NCBI GenBank assembly: GCA_022264855.1
Contig: JABYQU010000047.1
Location: 186,001 to 250,000, forward strand
Length of the DNA stretch: 64,000 nt
Direction: 5' to 3'
Origin: Lenzites betulinus
Lineage: Eukaryota > Basidiomycota > Agaricomycetes > Polyporales > Polyporaceae
The stretch's first letter is position 1. Each line of letters starts with the position of its first letter. The notes beneath the pieces are model-generated. The model saw nothing but the letters and a program-made list of their open reading frames with translations, made no database searches and was not told the origin of the DNA. The position numbers and the translations under genes are program-made. Below, piece by piece: positions 46,571 to 55,862 of this stretch.

Positions 46571-48180
46571 TTAGACGAAGTGTAGAGACCCCGCGGAGCG
46601 CCGTGCCATATTTGTACTGCCGTCCTGGTCAGGGTACACGAAGCTCTCCACAACGTCCGACGCCGTGAACCCGCCAGTGACGTCGGTCGAGAAGAGGTCG
46701 ATAGCATCCGCAGACTCGTTTGATGGTTGGCGGATCGCCAGAAGGTTGAGGAGGAAGCGCGCAATCAGGAGCGGCGTTGCGCTGCGGGTGCAAGGTCGCA
46801 TTAGAGGTGGGCAAGAGAACGGGGCGGCGAGAGTGGCAGCTTACGCGTCCCGTATGTAGGATATAATGCCGCGTATGGCAAGGGGGCCCTGCATGTGGAC
46901 CATTAGGCCAGGTATGTGGGATTGGAGAGGGAGGGATGACGGACCACTTGTGTCAATATCAGACACACGGTGTTAAATAAGAACAAGACGCTAAACGAGG
47001 GTCAATATCCTGCAATGGGTGGCACGGCAGCGGCAACGAACAGGAAGAACAGTGATCCTAACACAAGCCCCATGGGACCATCAGCATAGCGAAGCCACCG
47101 GAGAGCGCACAAGCACGCACCATTCTCAAACAGGACCTCGCGGAACGACTTGAGGTTGCCTGTGCTCGAGAACGTAGGGGTGCCGCCTGTCTTGCTCGTG
47201 TAGCGGAAACGCAGGCCTGTGCATTTCCACGTACATGCGATGATGATGCCTTCAGAGATGATCACGCTGCAGCGCGAGCAGTAGGACACTATAAGGCGGG
47301 TTGATCAACGTGCATAAGGGCATGAAAGTCGCGAGGGTAAGAAAGCATACGACTAGAAATCGGGTCAGTGTAGCTAAGACACGACGTCAGTGCAGGCGTA
47401 CATAGTAAGGGTAGCGTCAGATATGGCGATGTTCGTTATACACCCTGTGGGGGGCGGGTAGTTGATGGGTAGCGTACACACAAAGTTGTACTACAACACA
47501 ATCAATCGCTAGCGCAGTCAGCCATACCAGAAGCGTTCTACGTACCATGTTCACCCCAATGGGCACCAACGTCAGCGTGAAGATAATGGCCGCGACGTAT
47601 CTTGTCCTGCCAGACAACGCATATCCTCGATATGTTGAGAAGACTACGAAGCGCATCCGCAAATCAGCAGATGCAAACGCGTGGCGACGCCCATAGTGGA
47701 CGGACCTGCCCAAACTGCATATGGGAGCAATGCAGAAATGTCTTGCACGTACACGAGCGCTTTGCACCTGCAAATGCATATCAGAAACCGGTGGGCGGCG
47801 GACAGCTGAAGAACTAACGTCTACATAAAAACGCCTGTCAGTTGTCAGTATATACGAAGGCGGAGTAGACTGCACCGTATCGTCTACATATCCCAACAGC
47901 ACGATCGTCGAGAGATAATACAATGGCCCGCACACGCGCGCTAGGATGTACAGCACGCTTGCGACGTTCATTTTTCGGGACCACACGACGTCCTGCTCGG
48001 TGGGGAGCGTGGTGGCCCAGTCGTATAGGAGCAGCGCTGAGACAGTGCGTCCCGTCAGCCAAGGGCTACTGGCTAGAGAACTCTGGGACGGCCGACCTGT
48101 GATTGACACGATGGACAGATTGCTGCACTATATGCCTTAGTATCGTGTGCTGGGAGATAGTAGGAGATGGCGCACTCATG
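46571..48180 (-). CDS. DUF6533-type multi-pass membrane protein, multi-exon
   Basis: The DUF6533 signature appears as SALLLYDWATTLPTEQDVVW followed by a hydrophobic segment. Later exons give YALSGRTRYVAAIIFTLTLV with PIGVNM, then SVIISEGIIIACTWK and FREVLFENG, and then FSVLFLFNTVCLILTQV. The last exon gives TPLLIARFLLNLLAIRQ and ends SAGSLHFV at the stop at 46571. This order is that of the mushroom DUF6533 family (about 300-350 aa, several membrane helices, function unknown). Internal junctions near 47.6-47.8 kb and the 5' end are unresolved: the ATG at 48180 (MSAPSPTISQ) is the best candidate, but an exon junction must be assumed before LLLYDW. It lies between HET5 and HET6 on the same strand. 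Confidence 0.65.
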
Positions 48181-50730
48181 GTAGGCCGCAGTGAGGTCAG
48201 ATAGAAAGCCGGCAGTGTCATCTGAGGACATGGTGAGTAGTAACGCAGCACGGCGAGTCGGAGCAGGATAATAGATGGCAGGCAGCTGGGCAGGACGGTG
48301 CATACCGCCCTCCCCGAGTCTTCTGCATGGGTATATACCGGCCATACTGCAGGCCGTATGCTGCATGAGATGGGATGGTAGGCACGCAACGAGTCTCGGG
48401 GAGACAAAGTGAGCCGCGACCGACGCGCAGCCCGCATCCATCACGGTGTATGACCCACGCGGGACGACTCCTCGATTTCGTTCTGTGATAACGAGGCTAC
48501 GAGATGACAGCACATCCTAGAACTTGTGATGAGCGTGGCAGTGAAGCGTATAGTCATCCGGACATACCGCGGCCGTGGTCGTAGTGGGGGCGCGCACAGC
48601 CTCCCACATGCATCCCGCGTTCTCATCTTCGCAGACAATGCAGTTCGACGAAGTCTGATACCAGATACTCTTATACAATCTGTAGATCTAGTATGTTGGC
48701 GTAAGTAGCGTATGCAAGCCTGTGCTGTCGATCACAAGCGGGGGCCTACATGCGAGTCCGAGGCTATGTAGACAAGAATGTGTCGTCGGTTTACAACAGG
48801 TCGGAGGCCCTGGGGACTATAGCATAGCCGAATGATGTTTCGAGCGAGGGCGGGGTCCCCAGGGCATTTGCACAGTGCCGTCTGTTGCTGTGGGCATTCA
48901 GGAGGGAGGCTGACACCCCCGGGGAGCTTGCGGGGGCGAGCCTGTATCATGCGCGGCGATTGCTAGCTGCTAGGATGATGCGCCTCAGTTCTCAGGACAC
49001 GATGACCGTCGATTCGAGTACGAGCGGGGGTGCCCCGGTAACACGGTATTGCAGCACAACCGACGGGGGTGATGTCAGAGGGGTGCGCCGACTTCCAGGA
49101 CTGCTCGCACGGAACATCAGCGCTGCTTAAGGGTGGCAGGCCGGGGATCTCTCGTACGGTGAACATCATCCCGCGTGCCAGCTAGTATGTACCAGTAACT
49201 CGCATTCCTATGCCGCCCTGCTCACCACGTTGGCATGCTTGAGGTGACGTAGGATTTGGTCCTGCGGGCGTTCCCAGTGGTCCGCCGCCGCCCAGCGCAA
49301 AACTCGCGCATGTTCGCAACCTCTGCGCTGGGTAGAGATCGGAGGGGTGCGATATCGTACAGCCGGGACGGACCCGCTAGCAAGTCGTAGTGTGCTGCAT
49401 GTGTTACACAGCGCATTGATCCTCGAGGTGCGACTACGGATGATTTAGCGAGAGACTGCGCGCGTTAAACGGCGGGAACGTACATCTTATTTACATACGT
49501 CTCATAGGAGGATCTAGGTGTACGAGCGTTCCGGGGGTGTCGCTGGACGGTGTATGAGTGTTTCTGCGCATATGAGACATTGCGGGGCACGGTACATACC
49601 TTACCTTATTCTCCCTTCGGCTATAGGAGCCTGCGCAAACGAGACGCCTTCGGGAGCCCAGGTGGTTCTGCAGATTGTATGCACCGTGCCGTACGTATCG
49701 GGTGCCACTGTGGGTAGATGTCAACGCACCTTGCACGGCACAGACCCTGCCTCCCGGCAGAACGTGAGTGGACGCGTGCTCAGCCTCGCTCGTGGACTCC
49801 AGGAGCCGTGCACGCTAGAGGGCAGAAAAACAAGCCGCTGTAGTGAAGCCCGAGCCATAACGTGGCACGTTAATTAGGCCCCAGGTGTGATAGCTGGGAG
49901 CCGGGAGAGACAGACACGTCCTTTCAGAGCCCGTGCAGCCAAGCGAGGGACTGGTAAGCGTATAGCTCCGAAGCACTGAAGATTAGGCGTACTGAGTGAC
50001 ACTGAGAGAACAACATGCGTGCATGGACGCGGCGCGTAAGCGCTAAGCAGTCCGTTCCAGCGCCTACGCGGTTCGCTCATCACGCAGCTGGGGGCCACTC
50101 CGATGCTCTCCGCTCCTGTCATACCTTCAAGCTCGTCTCCGAACTGCTCGACCATACCAGAACTGTCATGCACCAGCGCATTTGAATATGACGTTCTCTT
50201 ATGGGTAGAGCTGAGCCTCCGCCACCGCCTCAACCTCAGAATCAACCTCCTCCCAGTCGTGCCTTACACATACAGCCCAGTGCTATAATCCACTACAGGC
50301 CACCACGCTACTTATGCATGGACGCCAGACTTGGCACGTAGTTACATTCATATAACACGATCTCTACCCCTCAACCATCTCCTTCCATGTCAGAGACATC
50401 TACAGCTACGGGGCGTCGACATTGCCTGCGCACAAAAACATCCGCCACCAGATCAAGATCTATAGATATCTACTCACTTTAGAAGATGCTTCCGACCCAG
50501 ATACTTTGCGATACCCAACTCCGCATCTCAGGCATCTGCTCAGGACCATCGTCCCGCGGACAGATACCGCAGGTGCTCATGATTCATCCATCTTCCCTCA
50601 ATGGAAGTGCTACCCCGCCCGCGACAAGATACCTCCGCCGCCGTAGGCTATACATAAGGTGCTGCGAGCTAAGAATACATGATCGTTTGACGGCCCGGTT
50701 GAACGTCTACGGTGGCCGCTGGTGTCTCTG
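48181..50730 (-). pseudogene. Inverted fragments of the inter-HET module
   Basis: No intact gene. On the minus strand the stretch carries the relic GPSRLYDIAPLRSLPSAE at about 49375-49240, a CRE-core copy at 50053-50070 (GTTCCAGCGCCTACGCG on the plus strand) and many splice-like GGTACATACC sites. Order and strand agree with a module lying downstream of HET6, as modules lie downstream of HET1, HET3 and HET4. Confidence 0.4.
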
Positions 50731-50733
50731 AGG

Positions 50734-51448
50734 TTAGTCAGGTTTGCAACCCTCGGGGACTCGAACACGATGGAAAGTGCACTGTGCGTACCTATCGTCA
50801 CGGTGGCGCGGCGTTGATTGTGTGGTTCTGCTAGTGTGCCAGTGGCGGTGAGCCTGCGTACATGAGTTTTGAAGAACGGCTGAAACTCTCACCCGTGAGT
50901 GAGGCGGCAACCCCCCGGTGTCGGGATATAAATCGTCGGATACGTCTTGTATGCGAACAGCGTAGATCCCGCTGATATTAGGCGGTGAATGTTCGGAGAC
51001 GTGTTCTGCCGGGGCGGGGCCGTTGGCGCGGCCCAAAGGTGCGACACGAACAGCCGTCCGCTCGGACGTCGCAGTGGGAGACTGAGCAGGTTCCGGGGCG
51101 TCCAGTTTCTGATTTAAATGCCTTGTCGATGTCGATAAGATATTTGAAGACTCACCTGCGCGATATCGTGAGGCGACAATGGCACACTATCTGGCTTGTC
51201 GGCATGGGTCACAGTTGGGCCGTCGTGCATGAAAGGAATCTTTGTGTCGCAGGGCCATCCTTCGAGAACAGCCGTCTGGTCACTGTATGTCCCGGTGGGT
51301 TCTAGAGCGGGTTCCAGGGTGTCCTGTTCAGCGCACATGAGTTAGATACCCTAGGATTGTATCAAACTTCCCAAATACTCGCGTGCATGACATCATCGTG
51401 ACCCAGTGATGGCGTACACCATGGACTAGTAGCAGAAACGAGACCGTC
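50734..51448 (-). pseudogene. Relic 3' exons of HET6
   Basis: Beyond the HET6 stop the HET4-like tail is still readable: exon 2 at 51323-51156 (DTLEPALEPTGTYSDQTAV... ending SPHDIAQ, 56 codons) with a GTGAGT donor, and exon 3 from 51108 (KLDAPEPAQSPTATSERTAV... NISGIYAVRIQDVSDDLYP), open to 50734. The donor expected after exon 1 reads GCGAGT where HET4 has GTGAGT. Confidence 0.65.
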
Positions 51449-53629
51449 CTAGGTGATAGAAGGCTCTACCCTCGCTTGTGTTATCGACATCGACAAACAC
51501 TCTATACAACGCTCTAATGAGTCCGAGCTAGTGGTCAATATCCCGGCCGATTTGGGTTTCGTGGATAGGATCTTGTGCATGAAAGGTTCGGAGAGTTCCA
51601 GAGAGAACAATAAGTATTTGCCGTCTTCGTCATATGCACTTTCCAGAGGGCGCTCGAGTTTGAGACGTAGCAGCCGAACGTAGTGCGTCGAGACTTCATC
51701 GGCACCGGTATTGTCAACGTCGCAATCGGGGATCAAAAATGCGACTTCGGCAATCGTGCGCGTGGATGACCAGAAGTAGATGGTAAAGGACCTGCTTTGG
51801 CGGTGTCCATTGTCACCCATCACAGATATATCACCTAGGGGACGTCTAGATGAAGAACCGGGAGGTTCTAACGATGCCAGGGGCGGCAACTCGATGGCGG
51901 AGGGTCCGTGGGGGCGATGAACAGAAAAATGGCCGAGGGGCTCGCAAAGAGAGTTCGACCTGAGTCCAAGTTGAACGTGCATCTGCTGGTCGTCGCGAGG
52001 GGGTCGCTGTGTTACGCTCTCTGCGTTCAATGTCGTGGTCAGCGTTATCTCGGCCGAGCAATGGTCCTCAGACTGGTGCAATTCGACTCGCTGAGTGAGC
52101 GTAGAGCCGACTGCACGCAGTTCCTCCTCGCAGTTGGGCGCGAGCTGGATCTCGGGCTCCTTTCCACCGTGATGCCATAGAGACAATGTATCATACCACT
52201 GCTTACTGAAAGTCTTTGAAAACAAGGGCATGTGCGCCTTTGGCTGGGTAGGCTCCTGAAAGTGACGTAGGATGGACACCTCGACGCACGTCGCCATCAC
52301 ATAGACGTTCATGGCCGCGGAGAGGCGCACAACACGAGCGGATGCATGATTCCAGTGGTCACAACTTGCGTGGACGCCGATTGCGACGTTCTGTGCCGTC
52401 TTCACATCTTCTTCTGGGCAGCGGAGGGGGAGCGTGATCAGGTGGCCATCTCGATCCGTGCAGCGTAGGAGCGCAAGGCGCCGAAACGGATTATCGGCAA
52501 TGGCCTTCTTGCAGTCGGAGCAATGGAGGACGTAATCAGTAGCTAGCTTCCGAGCCGTGTCAGGTGGGAGAGGTATGGTCATGAGCGCAATGCGGGTGCC
52601 TTGAGGGGTGAAGACGCAGTGCAGTGGAGGCGATGGCAGGTCGCGGGGACGGCCCATGCGAATTGCAAAGTCAGAGGAGGTGATGGGAACGACGTCTCCG
52701 ACATCCCAGAATGCGTCGGGAGAATCGGCAAGTAGTCCGTAGTCGCTGTAATGCCCTCTGCCTCGAGATAGAGCATCAAGCTTGTCCAGCGTCAAGAGAG
52801 TGCGGCTCCTGCCCCATGCGAAGATGCTCTGGTCCGGGACGTGCTTGATGATCTCCTCCTGTAACCGGGGGAATGCGTTCGTCCCCTCGCCGTAGATCGG
52901 CGACATGTGCACCCCGAAGATCCCGAGCAGCGGATACGCCCGGTCCTCCACTCGCGCCGTCTGCCGCACCGCAGCCCAAGACATCCTCTTCGCGACGCTG
53001 GCGGATTCAACGGGTTTGATCCCCAACAGAATCGCGGTGTCTATCTTCGTGATCTTCTCTAGCGTCGATGCTAGGCCGGTCTTCGTGCCCAGGAAGGTCC
53101 AATCGCAAGTGAGAAACACGACGTACGCGGGCGCAACGAGCTCTTGTAGCGTCCAGCCACGATAGTGCCATCTGCTCCATTTGAATTGGGAATCCTCCGC
53201 CCGTGGGTCTGTGCCGTGAGGGACGTCGGCGAGGAAAACGAAGCACAAGTCCGCATCACGATATAACGCGTACATAGAGTTGATCGCCTCCGAGAGCTCC
53301 GCACTGCTGCGTTTATCGATACAACACGAGTCGATCCAGATGAGCCGATAGCCAGCCTTGCGTGCAACTTCGCAGGCCCGCCTGATCTTATCCGAGAGAT
53401 TCGGATGAGAGAACAATGCTTCATTCACCGGTGGAGGAGGGCCCCTGTTCCATGGCTTAAAATTCGCTATGGTCGGGCACTCGGCCTGCAGTTTCACAAG
53501 TTCGTCGTACGTCTGCTCGCCGCCGTCTTCTTCTGACCGCCAGGTATGGGACAAGATTGCGTAGGGATTTGCGCCAATATCAGCAATCCATACGAATTTC
53601 CCAGTGTAGGTATGCAAGAAGCGAGGCAT
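51449..53629 (-). CDS. HET6: HET-domain protein truncated by a stop in place of Gln
   Basis: One exon of 726 codons from MPRFLHTYTGKF. The core carries YAILSHTW, RLIWIDSCCIDK, RGWTLQEL, RVEDRAYPLLG (Pro where the others have Ser) and IYGEGTNAFPRLQEE (Pro where the others have Leu). A CSDCKKAI CxxC motif, CTDRDGHLITLPLRC and LLFSLELSEPF follow. It ends ...VEPSIT and a TAG where HET4 continues SITQDGPS, so the simplest change is a C-to-T transition in a CAG codon. The tail exons remain downstream but cannot be reached. The two Pro substitutions lie in the otherwise most conserved block and may impair folding. Confidence 0.88.
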   Translation of the reverse strand: MPRFLHTYTGKFVWIADIGANPYAILSHTWRSEEDGGEQTYDELVKLQAECPTIANFKPWNRGPPPPVNEALFSHPNLSDKIRRACEVARKAGYRLIWIDSCCIDKRSSAELSEAINSMYALYRDADLCFVFLADVPHGTDPRAEDSQFKWSRWHYRGWTLQELVAPAYVVFLTCDWTFLGTKTGLASTLEKITKIDTAILLGIKPVESASVAKRMSWAAVRQTARVEDRAYPLLGIFGVHMSPIYGEGTNAFPRLQEEIIKHVPDQSIFAWGRSRTLLTLDKLDALSRGRGHYSDYGLLADSPDAFWDVGDVVPITSSDFAIRMGRPRDLPSPPLHCVFTPQGTRIALMTIPLPPDTARKLATDYVLHCSDCKKAIADNPFRRLALLRCTDRDGHLITLPLRCPEEDVKTAQNVAIGVHASCDHWNHASARVVRLSAAMNVYVMATCVEVSILRHFQEPTQPKAHMPLFSKTFSKQWYDTLSLWHHGGKEPEIQLAPNCEEELRAVGSTLTQRVELHQSEDHCSAEITLTTTLNAESVTQRPPRDDQQMHVQLGLRSNSLCEPLGHFSVHRPHGPSAIELPPLASLEPPGSSSRRPLGDISVMGDNGHRQSRSFTIYFWSSTRTIAEVAFLIPDCDVDNTGADEVSTHYVRLLRLKLERPLESAYDEDGKYLLFSLELSEPFMHKILSTKPKSAGILTTSSDSLERCIECLSMSITQARVEPSIT

Positions 53630-53965
53630 TCTGGCACACATGATTAGCATCCGGTGCAATATTATACGCCCAGGAATAGATGTGGCACCGCGACCTTGCC
53701 CCAAATCCTGCTGTGGGGCTTAGGATCTTCATACCGCGCCCGCCGAGCGTTAGTGGAGAGAGGTCGGAGAGACAGACTCACGCAGAAAGCCCGACGTCCC
53801 AGAAGGTCAATTGTCAGATCAAGAATAGATTGTTTGACAAGCAGATATCAGCTACAGGAACACCCGGAATATAGGGCGCTGCCGCGTTGCCGTAGCGAGT
53901 GTACCAGTAGGAGACAAAAGGGTCACTGCATCCGACGCGGCGGCGCTCGTCGCCGAACATGATTA

Positions 53966-54015
53966 GCTGTTTGTGCGTGTTAGGATTGGAAGCTATTGGC
54001 CTCCCGATCTGATCT
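53966..54015 (-). promoter_or_regulatory. Conserved element upstream of HET6
   Basis: Minus-strand copy: GATCAGATCGGGAGGCCAAT, then AGCTTCCAATCCTAACACG, about 0.35 kb before the HET6 ATG, the closest of the five. Confidence 0.45.
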
Positions 54016-54189
54016 CTTTCGTCGCGCCATCACTAACTATTACTACTACTGTCCGTCCCAGTATTTCTGTCCGAAGCCACTGCCGCCGCCGTAGTTTACA
54101 GCCACCCTAAGGTTGGATATGTCTATAAAAAGCAACGGGAGACGCACCATGCAAAACCGCGTGTGGTGTAGTATTGCACCTCCAACGAC

Positions 54190-54335
54190 AGCGCGGGTGT
54201 GGAGCGGCTAGTAGAGCTTCCATATGCATAAACTACGGCCGAGGGCTTCTCGACCCCTGGCGCGACGTAGTCCGGGTTCACCGGGAGTTAGAAGCATGTA
54301 TGGGCGAGAAGCACAGCGCGCGGCGTGTGAGTAGT
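54190..54335 (-). pseudogene. S9 peptidase-like remnant in the right inverted-repeat arm
   Basis: On the minus strand it gives VNPDYVAPGVEKPS and VVYAYGSSTSRSTPALSL, matching the end of the relic at 29.9-30.5 kb (VNPDYVAPEGEKPP, GSSTSRSTPALSL). The frame is broken upstream and no catalytic region is present. Confidence 0.55.
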
Positions 54336-55520
54336 GGGGGGAGCGTCTCCGGAACGGATGGGATGTTGGGTAAAACTCCGTCGCCCGAGTGTCCGTCCGA
54401 ACATTGTCGAGGACATATCCAACTTGTTCTACATTACCTTTGAGGCGTTGCAGGACGGTTTGGAAGTTTAAGAGCCCAAACCTGGGGCGAGAGAGACAAA
54501 GGAGGGCGGTATCCAAGGCGGAGGGTCAGGTGTGTGGGATGCGACGCAAGCGAGGCATGGCACCGACTGCGTGGGTTCGCTCTGTCTTCTCAACACACCG
54601 CGTGTCCGTGGAGGGCCGGTGGGAAGACACTAGTGACACGGATGGCGATGCGTGCACTTGGAGGCTTTCATGCAAGGGATGCACACCGACTAAGATCGCA
54701 CACTGGTGAGTATCTACACAAGTGCTCCGACAGATCACGAGGGACTCACCTTTTGACCGGGGGACAGGCTGACGAGGCTTACCCGGAAGGCGCGCGCCGA
54801 CCTTGGCGCGACGGTAAGGCGCACGCCACGCGCTGCTTCGCGAGCAGCCCCCACTTGATATCGACCCGGCATGGTCCCGCTGCCAGACTCGTGTTCGCAC
54901 ATGCTACACAGGAGCGAGACGGGGATACGCATTGGCCAATGGCCCTCCCAGGGGCGGCAGACAGAAGACTGAGGCCTCAATTGACGATGCACGTGCCAGT
55001 TGTGCGTTCGCGAGCGCTAGCTGCCTGGAGCGTCGGGGACATGCAGTACAAGCCGCGGAAGGCGTGTCGGTACCCGCACCGGGCGCGCGGGTGATCATCG
55101 CGGTCCCAGACGACACATGGATGCGGCGCGGCGCGGAGCAGAGCATGATCACTCGTCGACGGCGGCGAATCCAGCCTGCGCGGTACCGCGACGTGACGCG
55201 GCGACGCGAGAACGTGCGCCTGGGCGGAGGACATGCAGGCCGACAGGAGGGGCGGTACAAGGCGAGAGCGAGGGTGCATCGGACAAGGACTCACAACTCA
55301 ATACGATATGTTTATCGCTGCGGAAGGTGCGCAGTGTGGGACGCTGTTGACCGTTCGCATATCAGGCACGACGCGGGGCGATATTATACGAAGCCTGCTC
55401 ACTCACTCGCATAGCGCCCGCCTGCGCCTGACTCCGTTGGCTGCAATACCATGGCAGGCGCAACGCGCAGAGGAAGACATGCCTTGCACGCGTCCGCACT
55501 TCGGGAGAGTACTTTGTATT
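54300..55520 (-). repeat. Right arm of the 1.2 kb inverted repeat
   Basis: Reverse-complement partner of 33.15-34.45 kb. Long plus-strand frames here (54534-55094 and 54932-55414) mirror a 390-codon minus-strand frame in the left arm but are broken by indels, so conservation follows the DNA and not a protein. Confidence 0.75.
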
Positions 55521-55862
55521 CTATAAGTAGTGTCCTGATTCAATGTTACAAGAGGCTTACCACAGTGGGGGATAGCATATGACTCCAACCGAGACAACAT
55601 TGACAGATGAGAGATGGATTCTTGAGTTTTGTTGAACATTGAACGTTGAACGTTGACTGGTGACCATTTCAACACTGACTCGGACTGGACCGCGCCAGGC
55701 ACCTCAAGCTGGCGGTCGGAACGATCATGTGATCGCGTGGCACTGTACAAACATCCTTCAAATCCAAGTCCGTAGCAGCACCACGGACCGCACATACTGC
55801 TTTAGAATGTTGCCCTAATATAACACAACAGGACCGGCGGGAGGGTTTCTAGTAACAGGATC
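55521..55862. other. Short gene-free stretch
   Basis: Sequence between the repeat arm and the next gene's 3' end. It holds a small tandem ACATTGAACGTTGAACGTTG near 55634. No gene is supported. Confidence 0.4.

Noticed and set aside
48066..48437. Minus-strand frame of 123 codons as a separate gene before the DUF6533 gene
   Set aside because: It most likely covers the 5' flank and first exon of the DUF6533 gene; the part before the ATG at 48180 has no protein character.
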